DNA of 64,000 nucleotides from Pagrus major (GCF_040436345.1 NC_133216.1:3761033-3825032); one strand, 5' to 3'. Positions 45,701 to 57,133 are shown, counted from the first letter of the stretch. Notes: generated from the letters alone by a model not told the origin. Numbers and translations are program-made.

Positions 45701-48700
45701 ACGGAGGCTACGATGACTATGAAGAGGACAATTATGAAGGAGAGGAAGAAGAGGAGATGGGCGACGAAGAATATGACGACTTCACCAAGGAGCTCAACCA
45801 GTACCGCAAAGCCAAGGAGGGAGGAGGTGGCCGCGGTAGAGGTGTGTACATGGCAGTCAGGCTAAAGCTGTTAAAGTAGAAAAATAGACTCATTATCTTG
45901 AGCTTGCTGTTTTACTGAATAGTTTGCATAGTTGTGGACAGACAAAGGAACTTATTTGCAAACGTTTCTTAACATTAAAAATTCCACAGATACAATAACC
46001 AACTTGGTCTTTGTGTCTCTGCAGGCGGTAAAGGTCGTATGAAGAACCAGAGAGGTCGAGGAGGAATGAGGGGAGGGAGGAGAGGAAGAGGGGGAAGCAG
46101 AGGAAGAGGAGGTCGAGGTGGAGGTGGAGGAGGAGGAGGAAAGATGGGAGGAGACAATGACGATGGAGACGGCTATGGAGAAGAGATGGAGGTGAGGGTT
46201 TCGAATTCTTTGTCCATTTACTTTGGTCAAAGTACATGAAACAAGTTGTTATTCTCCTGCTTTATTTTGTGTATTCAAACATATTTCAGATGGAAAAATT
46301 CCAGTGAACAAAAAACTCTCTGAGCTGTCATTTCCTCATTTGTATGTGTTTATTCTGGGTTAGACAAACATGGAATATCTGTTATGAAACAATACTTGTG
46401 AATCCTCAAGTCAGTGACACTTGAATCTGTCATAACAGTATGGAGATGATGACTACGACAACATGGGGGATGATGACTACGATGACTACTCAAAAGAACT
46501 CAATCAGTACAAGAAGTGCAAAGACAGAGGCAGAGGTGAGTTTGGACTTCTTACTACTTACCATTTACTTTGATACCAGTACCTGACAGTGTTGACTCTC
46601 TTTGTTGCTCAGAATTTAACTCAATGTCCCCCTGTCTTCAATTTCTGTTTCTGCCCCAGGAGGAAAAGGTGGCCGCGGGCGAGGGAGGGGTAAAGGAGGG
46701 CGTGGTATGATCAGAGGAGGAAGAGGTCGAAACCGCGGCAGAGGAAGAGGTGACATGGGGATGGATGACGACAACAACGGCGACATGGACAACGGGGTAA
46801 GGCTTTTGTGAAACCAATCTGATAATAATAAAGTGTATTCTTGCAAATAATCAATGCAGATAAGCAAAGGCTGCTTCACTCAGTCGGGTGGACAAATTCC
46901 TTTATATTTATTAGACTTGAGGAATAAAATGATATGAATCTTCTTTGTTATTTTTTTTGCTTGACACTCTTCTCTCTCCTTTTGTTAATGTGTTGGTTTG
47001 TGTGTATGTATTTTAGGACGGAGGTGGAGGAGGCGATGGAGGAGGACTCGGGAGAAGGAATCAGAATGAGAAGCACCAGGATAAGAAAGGAAAGGCCATC
47101 TGCAAGTACTATATCGAGGGGAGATGCACTTGGGTAAGATGGCACTAATTTTCACTACTTTTGCTTTAAATTTGTATGTTGACAGAGTTTGGACTGTATC
47201 ACACAGCCTTTAAATGCTACATGTTTTAAACGATCTTTTTTCCTTTATACAGTTCAGTTGCTCTTCTGAGCTGTCTATGCTCATTAAAAATCCACTGTAA
47301 TTTTAGATTTGTATAGTTTTATTGCAAAAGTTGGGCTACATTTCAATGATTTGAAATGTTTTTGGTAACTCAAATGCGATACAGATTCCTCCAAAAAGCC
47401 TGGAATTTGAAGTTGTTTGCAAACCAGTTTTGGTCAGCATCCTAAAACAGCTGCAAGGCCTAATGACCTCAGGGACCACTGTGGCCTAATATGTGGTTAA
47501 ACTGGAAAGAAATGACTCTCAAAGAGAACTTTGAAGAAATTTTGGCCCCAGTGAACTGGAGCAAGATGAAAAGATTGTGTGAAAGTGTGTTTAAGCTGCC
47601 AAAAAATCCCGAAGGCAACATTCTACATCTAATATTAGGCAACAGAATACAAAAACAAACCCCAAAGGAAAATAGTTGACATTTTGTTGTTTATTTTATC
47701 CTTTCTTGATGTATCACTTCTTTACTTTAGCAACTCTCTCACATTTGTCAGTCATGAGCCGTCAGAATCACACATTTCATTATGACCTTTTTTCCTCTCC
47801 AGGGGGACCACTGCAACTTCAGCCACGACATTGAGCTGCCCAAGAAGAAGGAGCTGTGCAAGTTCTACATCACTGGATTTTGTGCCAGAGCTGACCACTG
47901 TCCTTACATGCATGATATCCTTCACTAGTGACCACACAAAGAGACTCTTTATAAGTACAAGTGTATACTGATATATACCTGTTCGTATATCTCTTAAAAT
48001 TCCATTAAGCTAATTACACCTAACTGAAAATGTGATAAGTTTGCATTAGTCTCAGAATTCAAATGAGGAGTTTTCTGTCCAGCATCTATGTGAATGTTTC
48101 TCCTTGACTCCCATGCTACGTGAATTCCCTTGTAAGCTGTTCCACACCACAGGGAACTGTGTCAATAACGATGAGTGCATGTTCTCACATGAAGCACTCA
48201 ATGATGACACACAGGAGCTGCTCAACAAGGTAGGGTCCTCAAACACTGTATTCAATTCTGAAAAACATTTTTCAGAAGTGTTGTACATACATTCAGGGTC
48301 TTTAATGATCTAATATACGGTGAAGTACTTTTCAAATTATACATCTTGTTGTTGAAAAAATTGTCAGAGTTATCATTTTTGATGTTTGATTACGGAAATG
48401 TCTTGAGAAAATGTTTCAGATGAACTTAACTGGATATTTTTGTGACATGTTTTCTAGATGCTGGCAGAAGATGCAGAAGCTGGAGCGGAGGATGAGAAGG
48501 AGGTTGAGGAGCTGAAGAAGCAGGGCATCAACCCTCTACCCAAACCTCCTCCTGGAGTTGGCCTCCTCCCTACCCCTCCTCGGCCTGTTCCTATAGATGC
48601 CAACACAGGGGCTGGGGATTTTGGCGGACCTCCACCAGGTGACTTTGGGGGACCTCCTGGACCTAACCAGGGGCCCATGCCCAGTAAAGGTCCCCCAGGA

Positions 48701-51700
48701 CCAGGGCCTGTTCCTGGGCCCAACCCCTGCGTTGGTCCCCCTGTGCTTGGCCCTGAAGGAAATCCCTTCCAAGGTGGGCCCCCAAATCCCAACTGCCCTC
48801 CTCCTCCCCACATGGGCCCTCCACCCCCTTGTGGTGGAGGGGGAGGTGGCGCAGGGAAGAAGATCCCCTCATTGTTTGAGATTAAAGTTCAGCCGACTGG
48901 ACAGCTGGCTCAGAAACTGGCCGTCAGGTAAGAGAAGGATAAACTAATAGTTTCATATTCACATCTGTAGAAAATGAGTAACTCAAAAAAGTGAATTTAG
49001 TGCTAACTTTTTAAACTCTTCCTGATTTCAACCTTTTAAGATCCACTCTGATCTGAATCTTAACTCCTGCTCTTCTTCTTCTGTCAGAAGCCAGACTCCC
49101 AGTGGTACCCAGGGTCAGGCTTCATCTCCTGGACCCCAAGGGGCCCCTGGTGCCCCTCCACCCCGGTTCCCTGCCCCTCCGGGCATGATGTCCCCCGACA
49201 TGCAGAACATGGGCCCCAACCTTGGGATGAACCAGGGGCCCCCCAACATGGGCCCTGGTGGACCGCCCATGATGGGAGGATTTGCACCAGGTGACGGCCC
49301 TCCACATGGGGGTGCTATGCCTCCGTGTCCTCCTCAGGGTGGAGGAAACTTTTTCAACAACTTCTTCAATCAGCAGGACGGTATGGCGATGGAGGGAGTG
49401 GTGCAAGAAGGTGAGAGTGAATTTCAATGATTAAACTAAATAATTAAGAACTGAAAGAATAATACGTTGTAGTTAGTAGGGGATTGTTGCAAAGTTAGAG
49501 TTTCTGTACTGAGTACACTTGCTTTTCCCTCTCAGGTGACAACTACCAGGGTTTTGCTGGCATGGACGAGAGAGGAGGAGGGAAATTTGGTAATCAGTCA
49601 GGTGGCCAAGATGGCTCTGCTAATGGAGCATCAGCCAATCAGGGAGGGATTTCTGTGCCTGACTTTCTGCCTCCAGCGCAGCGTGTCCTGTTCATGAGGA
49701 TCCAACAGAAGCAGCAGGAAGAAGAGGAAAGAGCTCGCAGGATGGCCGAGGGAGGAGCAGAGAAGAGTAGAGACACTGAAGGTAAATCATCTGCAACTGT
49801 TTGTTTCTAAACTGTTAGAAATTCTTTGGTAATAAGACGCGACTTAATTGTTCCCGCACTTGGGAGTTCAAGAGTCACAAGCAGAGGGGGAAAAAGTAAT
49901 TGAGTGAAAGATAAAGATGAAACAAAATAGAGCAGGACTTCAAAAACAAAAAAGATGCCACGAAAAATTAAGACTGTATACAACTTTCACATATACAGAC
50001 GTGATGAATATTTGTACCCATTAATGTAAAGCACACATGGTGTGTAGTATTTTATATAAATATGACTCATTTTAAAAAATCCTTAAAGGTTAATTAAATA
50101 CATATCTGGTGTAAAAGTTATCGACAAAATATGAATTCTGGAGTTAACACCCAATCATCATCGTCTGTTGTTCTTTCATAGGTGACTCAGGGAACTGGTA
50201 CTCCAGTGAGGATGAAGATGGCGGTGGTAGTGTGACCTCCATCTTGAAGACGCTTCGTCAACAGACACAGGTGCCTCAAAAATCTGATGGCCCTCCAAGT
50301 GACCCTCGCCTCCAGAAAGCCTCACCGGCCGGCGCTCTGGCTCGGCCAGCGGACCCCCGCTTGGCTCGGGACCCACGCCTGGCGCGTGCTGCAGAGTCAG
50401 CTCAACTCTCCGACTCCACCCACTCTATGCCTGCTCCATCTTCCTCTGGACCGCCTGCAGACCCCAGGTTAGCCCGGCTTACAGCTGCTGCATCAGCTGG
50501 ATCAACGTCCCTCTCACCCCCTGCTGCTAAACCAGAGCCTCCTCTGGTCTACAAGCCCCCGCCACTCACAGCTCCAGCAGCGGATGAGGAGGAGACAGAG
50601 CGAGTTCTGCGTGACAAGCCGGTGCCGATTCCTCTGGACCCGCTCATGGGTATGGCTCTGAGAGACCCTCGCTCGCAGCTGCAACAGTTCAGCCACATCA
50701 AGAAGGATATCCTTCTCCACATGCCGGCCTTCTCCAAAGCCATCACCTGGTCGCCTGAAGATCTCCTTCCCCTCCCTATCCCCAAGCAGGACCTCCTTCC
50801 ACTCCCACCAGGCATCCCTTCTGTATCCTCCATAGACCCCCGTCTGTCTCGTGCTCAGCAGCAGCAGCAACACAACACATCACTCCCTCACTCACAGCCT
50901 CCCCCTGTACAGCCTCCTCCCTCCTCGGACCCCCCTGCTCCCTCATCCTCCACCTCCTCCCTCCCAGACTTTGAGCTGCTGTCTCGTATCCTGAAGACTG
51001 TCAACTCCAGTCCGTCCCAGACTCCCTCCCCTCCTCTCTTACCCCCCCCTGCGGCCCCTGTGGCTCTGCTGGGCGCACCTCCCCCCGTGCCTCCTGCACC
51101 TGCAGAAAAGCCGGTAGACCCCCGTGTTGCCCGTAAAGTCCCCACAGACCCCCGTCTCCAGCCTCAGAAGTCTGCATTGAAGCAACCATCCGATCCCACT
51201 CCTCCTCCTGCCTCCTCTACCTCTCCAGCAACAACATCTAGCTCCTCTCCTCCTACCATTGCACCCTACGACCCCAGGCTGCTCTCCTCAGGTGGGGCAG
51301 GACGCGGTGTGGGAGCTGGGGCACCAGGGGGAGCCAGCGTCCTAAGCAGCATTAGTCTGTATGACCCTCGGACTAACAAACCAGGCAGCCCTGGTACCAG
51401 CAGTGGCTCTAACAACTCCCCCAACTCAGCCAGCACAGAGTCCAAGCCCAGTGAGCCCACAACGACTAAACCCAAGTCAAAGGAGCCCCTGTTTGTTCGG
51501 AAGTCTGCGTTGGACCAACCAGAGCCAGAGAAAAGTTCAGAGCAGGGGACTGATCGATACAACAGCTATAACAGGCCCAGGCCCAAGCCTGCACCCTCGC
51601 CTAACTCAACAGCTCAGGGAGGGCCAGCTGCAGCCGGAGCAGCCGCAGCTGGAGGTCAGGGTGCTCCTGGAGCTGCTGGGGATCAGGGGCCCGCTGGAGT

Positions 51701-51887
51701 CCACAACCTACCAGTTTCCTCTCTGTTTGGTGTTGTGAAGCAGGCGGGCAAACCAGGTGGGACGGGTAGCCCCTTTGGAGGCAACAGCCCGGTGCAGTCT
51801 GAGCAGGCAACCACAGAGCAGGACAACGCCTCGCTGAAGGAGGTTTTCAAAGGCTTTGACCCCACAGCCTCCCCCTTCTGCCAGTGA
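39659..51887 (+). CDS. zc3h4: zc3h4, CCCH zinc-finger protein 4 (1393 aa, 14 exons)
   Basis: Exons: 39659-39738, 44928-45231, 45375-45485, 45640-45841, 46025-46191, 46439-46535, 46660-46796, 47017-47133, 47803-47914, 48120-48229, 48458-48927, 49088-49410, 49536-49781, 50182-51887. Phases agree throughout. ZC3H4 works with WDR82 in the nuclear restrictor complex that stops noncoding transcription. Order: acidic [14 protein letters not shown] motif (28-41), Lys/Arg-rich domain, [14 protein letters not shown], two acidic-KELNQY-RGG modules, three zinc fingers (C395-H413, C424-H442, C447-H466), a conserved helix ([18 protein letters not shown] type), Pro/Gly/Met-rich disorder, [28 protein letters not shown], about ten DPR(L) repeats, and the C-terminus [13 protein letters not shown], identical to human. 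Human ZC3H4 has 1303 aa. One intron is AT-AC. Confidence 0.98.
39739..44927 (+). other. zc3h4: zc3h4 intron 1 (5.2 kb)
   Basis: Mostly unique sequence. Two cytosine-rich stretches (40790-40985 and 41580-41720) stand out but show no conserved peptide. No element family A-D copy is obvious. No alternative coding exon is supported. Confidence 0.65.
44928..45231 (+). CDS. zc3h4: zc3h4 exon 2, acidic and basic domain
   Basis: Residues 27-128. The acidic [16 protein letters not shown] is followed by a Gly/Glu-rich stretch and then [16 protein letters not shown] and [13 protein letters not shown], an evident nuclear localisation region. An internal GGAG-GTACGT near 45003 resembles a splice donor, so a shortened exon is possible. 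Confidence 0.95.
45375..45485 (+). CDS. zc3h4: zc3h4 exon 3
   Basis: Residues 129-165: [15 protein letters not shown] and [12 protein letters not shown], closely matching human. Confidence 0.97.
45640..45841 (+). CDS. zc3h4: zc3h4 exon 4, first KELNQY module
   Basis: Residues 166-232. A Tyr/Gly/Asp/Glu-rich stretch ends in [20 protein letters not shown] and RGR(G). It ends in phase 1, as exon 6 does. Confidence 0.97.
46025..46191 (+). CDS. zc3h4: zc3h4 exon 5, first RGG block
   Basis: Residues 233-288: repeated [13 protein letters not shown], typical of RNA-binding RGG boxes, then an acidic end. Confidence 0.95.
46439..46535 (+). CDS. zc3h4: zc3h4 exon 6, second KELNQY module
   Basis: Residues 289-320: [20 protein letters not shown], a clear duplicate of the end of exon 4. 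Confidence 0.97.
46660..46796 (+). CDS. zc3h4: zc3h4 exon 7, second RGG block
   Basis: Residues 321-366: [13 protein letters not shown], then [21 protein letters not shown], with the same basic-to-acidic design as exon 5. Confidence 0.95.
47017..47133 (+). CDS. zc3h4: zc3h4 exon 8, first half of zinc finger 1
   Basis: Residues 367-405, ending [11 protein letters not shown] with C395 and C403. Confidence 0.98.
47134..47802 (+). other. zc3h4: zc3h4 intron 8
   Basis: A 669-bp GT-AG intron interrupting zinc finger 1. Nothing else is recognised. Confidence 0.85.
47803..47914 (+). CDS. zc3h4: zc3h4 exon 9, zinc fingers 1 and 2
   Basis: Residues 406-442 plus one base. It finishes finger 1 (C409, H413) and encodes finger 2 ([19 protein letters not shown]). 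It ends CAT-G before an AT-AC intron. Confidence 0.98.
47915..48119 (+). other. zc3h4: AT-AC, U12-type intron of zc3h4
   Basis: The intron starts ATATCCTTC, 8 of 9 to the U12 donor consensus ATATCCTTT. It ends in AC at 48118-48119, and has an exact U12 branch sequence TCCTTGAC at 48101-48108, with the branch A 12 bases from the 3' end, as minor-spliceosome introns require. The only join that restores the conserved H-G-(D/E)-F-P-C-K-L link between fingers 2 and 3 uses these AT and AC ends; no GT-AG alternative does so. Confidence 0.93.
48120..48229 (+). CDS. zc3h4: zc3h4 exon 10, zinc finger 3
   Basis: Residues 443-479: finger [20 protein letters not shown] (447-466), then [11 protein letters not shown]. 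Confidence 0.97.
48458..48927 (+). CDS. zc3h4: zc3h4 exon 11
   Basis: Residues 480-635. [20 protein letters not shown] and [20 protein letters not shown] are near-identical to human. A fish-specific Pro/Gly stretch follows, then [20 protein letters not shown]. Confidence 0.98.
49088..49410 (+). CDS. zc3h4: zc3h4 exon 12
   Basis: Residues 636-743, rich in Pro, Gly and Met ([20 protein letters not shown]) and probably disordered. It ends [17 protein letters not shown], like human NFYENFYQQQEGMEME. Confidence 0.96.
49536..49781 (+). CDS. zc3h4: zc3h4 exon 13
   Basis: Residues 744-825. It contains [20 protein letters not shown] and [12 protein letters not shown], a conserved helix. Confidence 0.97.
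49782..50181 (+). other. zc3h4: zc3h4 intron 13
   Basis: A 400-bp GT-AG intron; nothing further is seen. Confidence 0.85.
50182..51887 (+). CDS. zc3h4: zc3h4 exon 14, DPR-repeat C-terminal region
   Basis: Residues 826-1393. GNWYSSDEDE and [12 protein letters not shown] open the exon. About ten DPR motifs are spread along it (e.g. [28 protein letters not shown]). Conserved islands are [39 protein letters not shown] and the terminal [13 protein letters not shown]. Stop TGA at 51885-51887. Confidence 0.98.
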
Positions 51888-52046
51888 CCCCCCGAACATT
51901 AACCAAAAGCTCAGCTGTTGGCTCGTTATAACATTTTTGGACACTGAGCAGATCAGTGAAGAGAAAGTAAAGCGCACTGAGGCAACTGCTTGCAAGACTG
52001 GTTAAGAAGACAAACTTTTGTGAACAAACTGATGTCACAGGACATA

Positions 52047-52065
52047 TTTCTCTCTCTCTCTCTCA

Positions 52066-52111
<46 letters not shown>
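52047..52111. repeat. (CT)n-(CA)n compound microsatellite in zc3h4 3' UTR
   Basis: About 9 CT units followed by about 22 CA units. Confidence 0.96.
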
Positions 52112-52838
52112 GCATTGTTGCAGATTAAGATTCTATAAAAGACTTTTGGGTTATGGGAAGGGTTTAAAGTTAAATCTCTAAAGCTCTATTTTAAACAGAC
52201 GTATTGATGTATAAATAAATGTATTCTCTTCATCTCAATGCTTAATGAAAACAGTTATTCAGACAGCAGCAAGAACACATTTCTATGAACATTTTAGCTT
52301 CATCTTTTTTTCATTTCAGCTCCTCTGCTCAGTGCTTTTCTACAGTTTCTCCTCATCTTTAAACCGTTTGCGTGTTTGTTTTTTTGGGCAGTCAAAGTTG
52401 ACAACGCTCTTGGCAACACATGACAAGATGGGAGACATCTAAATTTTTTCCAACAAGATATTACTTATTTGTGGTGTTTTTGTAATCAAATGCATAGCAC
52501 TGAGGGAACTCCTTCAACACTGTTGCCCATCAGAAACAAATCCCCCTCTTTATCACTGCCTTTGCATCACTGTCCTCTTTAACCTCCTTTAACAAACTGT
52601 TCATTTTTGTCAAACCATTGCATTCATTTTGTCATTATGAGTCACCATGTCCGCAGAAACAAATACCTAAACGTAAATCTATATTCTGTTTTTTTTAGTA
52701 TTTATTTTTCTACTTCTTTGCACTGTCAGTTTGTCCTCTGAGGGCTGTATTAATGTTTTTAATGTCTGTAGCTCCTCCACCTGTTCATATACTGTTTCAT
52801 TTCATGTATTTAGCTCTTACCCACAACAGGTAACTTTA

Positions 52839-52851
52839 TGACCTGTGACCT
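52839..52851 (-). promoter_or_regulatory. Perfect DR1 nuclear-receptor element
   Basis: TGACCTGTGACCT is the complement of AGGTCACAGGTCA, the same sequence as at 30167. Confidence 0.3.
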
Positions 52852-54124
52852 CTCAGTACTGCCTCTCTAACCACTAGTCCACTATTGTTCCTTTCCCCCC
52901 ATTAGTCAGTTTTCACATGAACACTTTTTTTTTTTTATCAGTTTTTGCAAATGGAGAGCCTTTAGTTTATAAATGACAGCTTCTTTAAGGTGGAAGAGAT
53001 GTAAAACAGACCCCCATGTCCCTCTCAAGCAGCAGATTTTAGCTGGATGGTGGTGAGCCATAGCATCTGCTGAAAACTTGATTTCAAAGGTTCCAAGCCC
53101 TTTTTCACCTTGATCAAAATAGGACAGTTCGAGTTCATCAAGCCTTTAGCTTTTAGTTTTGTTTTTATTAACTGTCAGTTAAGAATCAAAGGAGAACTAA
53201 CAGGACAACACTGCAGATTTCTGCGATTGTTTGGTAAAACAGAATATTTTGCAGCCTCGCAGCATAAACTTATCAGCTGTTGGCTCCAGTGGCTGGTGAC
53301 AGTGTGACAATCATAAACTAGACTTGGACCTAAAATTCAGTTAATGCATGAATCTTGCAGTGATCTGTGCATTATAGGTGTTTACACTACTGCACAGATT
53401 AAAAATTAAGAAGTGCACACTGCATAGTGGAAACGGAGGACGGATTAACAGTTTCAAATGTTTAAATATTTTCTTCCGAACCTCCCTTCTTAGTTTCTTC
53501 CCCTCAGAGTAAACAGTTCGTCAGAATTTTGTACAGTGTCTGAATCAGGGTGAGGATAAGCAAGTGATGTCATTGGTCGGCTTGTTTGAAAATCTTTAAA
53601 CGTGGGGTCACTGTCGAGGAGCTCATATAAGTTTTTCACTTCCAGAAGGTTAAGATTGTACAACAGACCGTCTTGTGTATAAATGTTGATCATTTTAATT
53701 TATTTTTTTATACTTGGGTAAATATACTTCCTCACTTTACATTTTTTGAACTGAATCATTTTATATGCCAGGAATATGTGATTATCACTCACTACTACAA
53801 GATTAGTGGGACGTTGGCAGCCTGTGACAGTGTGAAAAGACGAGAAAGACGTATTTTTTATTTGGTTTTGTGTATAAAGATTCAAACTAACAAAAAAAAA
53901 TCACCTTAACTCCCTCCTGCCAGGTCATGAAAAAGCCTGTTAGGAGGCTGAGTTTCAGCTATAGGAAGTGTGAAACTTATTGTTGATTTGTTCTTTCCTT
54001 CATGGCTTTGTTGTTTTATAAGTTAGTTTTTTTTTTCCTGCTCTGTAAATTTGACCAGTATCCTGTCTTTGGAGGAGTGGAGTTTTCTAACTGTACACTG
54101 TAGGTGAGGTTGTCAAAGTATTTA

Positions 54125-54130
54125 AATAAA
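54125..54130 (+). terminator. zc3h4: zc3h4 polyadenylation signal
   Basis: AATAAA lies 2.2 kb after the stop, at the end of the T-rich UTR. Confidence 0.65.
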
Positions 54131-54540
54131 GTTGATACATGATCAACCAGCTAAAACTGTTTTCTGTATTTTTATTACCTCAGTTGATTCAGTTTTCTAT
54201 CTGCCGTGGTTGTGAGGCTGTTTTGTAAGCTGAATCAAAATGAATAAACATGACCGGTCGTCTGGCGTCATCTCAGACCAAACATTGCATTTTTGACCTA
54301 CTTGCAGTAAGAATCTAAGAAGAACAATGTGTCCATCTTTTACACATACAACAATTTTCTTTTCTCTTTGTCAGAAACAGTCTACCCAAAATCAGCTCGA
54401 CTGAGTCAGTGATTTCTCCAAAACATACTTTCCTGATTTTACTTGACTTTCCTTTTTTGTTTTTTTAACTGTCTTCTTGTTTTTCAATGTTTTCTTTTAA
54501 CAGGTTTAACAAACCTGATGATTTTATGACTTATCTGTTT

Positions 54541-54622
54541 TATTTTACTGCCTTTGTGAAGCACTTTGAAACATGGACTTTCTGACATGGAAGTGCTCTA
54601 TAAATAAAGATTATTATCATTT
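54541..54622 (+). mobile_element. LINE (L2/CR1-like) 3' tail
   Basis: 'gaagcactttgaaac' pairs with 'gaagtgctctataaataaag' followed by ATT repeats, the familiar stem-loop and tail of fish L2-type retroelements. The body is absent. Confidence 0.55.
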
Positions 54623-55159
54623 TACCTTTCTGGTGTGTGATGAGTATCTCAGCGTCACGATGGCAGTAGTGTAGCTATAAACTTGTAATCTTGTAATGTT
54701 GTTACAGTCTGTTGGCAGTAGAGGCACCTAAAGATGTAAAACTGTCATCATAGCAGGCTAAAAAAGAAAAAAAAAAGCATTTTGAGTGGGATTCTGTGTG
54801 TTTTTCTTTGTTTTCTGAATACACATCTAGCAAGGAAACTCTTATACTTATTTTAAGCAACTCAGAGAACCAGACGGGTGGAGTTTGGTAGATCAGGACC
54901 ATTCCGGCGGGGTGAGACTGTGGTCACTGAGCTGACCTTTCTTTCCTGTGACTATTTAAACTTTCTTTCCCTTGTTCTGTTGTTAATCTGTCATCCTGTC
55001 TGTCTCCAGTGAAATCATGATTTATTTGGAAATGACCTTTGACCCAGAAGAAGAAGAAAGTCCCTTCATTTTCTTATTTTCTAATAATTCTTTATTGTGA
55101 TATTTGACAGGTTGTACCAAGACTGCATGGTGTATTCAGTGACTTGTTATCAGTGCTGT

Positions 55160-55290
55160 AAAAAGTAGGGTTGGGGTACACAAGCTCGACTGCACGTCAA
55201 GGGTGTAAATAACATCTTTTCAAATCAATTTGTGATCTCTTGGTTTCCAGGGACTTGGATGACGCTGGACGAGCTGTATTTTATTTCATT
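55160..55290 (-). mobile_element. Family A fragment
   Basis: 'gggtgtaaataacatcttttcaaatcaat' and 'acgagctgtattttattt' match the middle of the 58305-58875 copy. Confidence 0.55.
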
Positions 55291-57133
55291 TCTTTCATTC
55301 AAAGAAAATTAGGCATCTGGTGAGTAAGGCAGCAAAAGTGATTCTCTCAGTTAATCTGTTCATTCAAGACAAGCAGGCGTGTTGCTGCTATCTTTAGGTT
55401 TCCAGTGATTCAAGCTGTGCGTCTCTTGACTCGACCTCTGTGGATTTGGATCGGCACCCCAGCAGCATGCAGCCTGTTTCCTGGTTGCCTACGATCCTCT
55501 ACTGACTCACTTCCTGCTCCCCTCCCATCCTGCAACACACTGGCACCAGGAAGACTAACTATTCATCAAGTACCTCAAAGGCTTCCTATCACACACACAC
55601 ACACACACACTGAGCTGCAGGTTTGTTAACTATCTAGCAGCATGTTGCACTTCTTTTGATCTGAAGAGCAGCTGTTACGCATCATGGATATACAAACTGT
55701 TGGATGTTTTTGTGTTGCTGCAAACTGAGCAGTCCTTTCCAGAATCAAAGGTTCTTAATGGGGTTCAAACTTGGAGACGGTGCAGACTGTTGAGGGAATG
55801 TTAACTCAATGACACAATCCTGGGAGTATTCTGTGATGACATGTGCCTTGAGACATGATGAATCGTTATGTGTTTTATTATATAAGACAAACAGCTAAAG
55901 ATGGCCACATCAAATAATACCTTTAATAGTACCACATACAGTTATAAACATCACTCACTGTGCCTGTTTCAAACCTCAACTGAACCTGAACTAGTGCTGG
56001 AGATGCTGCTCTGGATACCACAGTAATGTGATGTACATTACAACTTGTGTATACCTGAAAACTCACCTACAAGTCAGAGCACAATGAGTGATGCAAGCTG
56101 CGGTCACAGTCGAGTGGGTGGGTCTTACGACATACTGTACCTACTGTATGAATCATTGTCTCTCCCACGGTGGTTCCCTGAGACACATTTATAGATAAAA
56201 ATCCTGCAGACATTCATAATCCAGCCGGGTAGATTCCTGTACTGTGCAACTATCAGCTCTGTGGAAGTGAATCACATGAGAAATACTTTTGATTTGACTG
56301 GAAACTTTTGACAGCACAGCATCACTGTAGATAATTGCTGTGTAACAATGTCTGCAGCTTTTGTCATGTGTACATTACGCAAGCAGAAACTGTCAGGAAT
56401 GAAGAAGTTAAGAAGTGAACTTTAAGATGTTTCGTCTGTGACTTTGGTGGATTTGTCTTCAGATTTTAATGTGTTGGTTTGTTTGGAGCTCTTAAGTAAG
56501 TGAGTAAAACTTAATCATGATGTGCCTTTCAAAACCAAAACCATACAGCAGATGTTTCCAGGGGTCGGGCATCCCCAGGGGGAATCCACAGTATCAGGGG
56601 AGGCTCAGTGACTGGAAGTGAAAACACATTAAATTAGTTATTCAAAAGAAATCACATAGCATTAGCCTGGGAAACAGATGGATCTGCAAAATCATGTTTA
56701 ATTTGCTCCAGCAGATGCCCATTTGCAAACTAGTATGGCTGTGCCTGGCTAACATACGTATATAGATAGCACAGTAGGCTATATTGGAGGAATTTTACTG
56801 GTTTTTCTACTTTCCCAGAGTCAGAAACTAATACATGCCTTTTTTATGTTGTCAAACAGTAATATTAGGCTTGTTTGAGTGTCTCTGGGATCAAATAACA
56901 TAATCAATATCCCATAGACATCCATCAATCAAATGAAACTAAGCAAGTAAACTAAGGTACAACCACATACAACATATTAAATATGTCATGGACGGGTCGG
57001 CCGCCATCCCAAAGCGTCAGTTTTTGACTAGTTGGGAAACCCAGTGCTTCATTATTTGATGAGTCGTAAATGAGACTTTTCTTACAAAAAGCAGCTTTAA
57101 TGTCGACCAGTGGAACGTAACTTTCTGTCTTTG

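Larger units (their letters stand above)
51888..54130 (+). other. zc3h4: zc3h4 3' UTR
   Basis: A T-rich UTR with a CT-CA compound repeat (52047-52111), a perfect minus-strand DR1 (52839-52851) and the poly(A) signal AATAAA at 54125-54130. A further AATAAA at 54243-54248 could give a slightly longer form. Confidence 0.7.
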
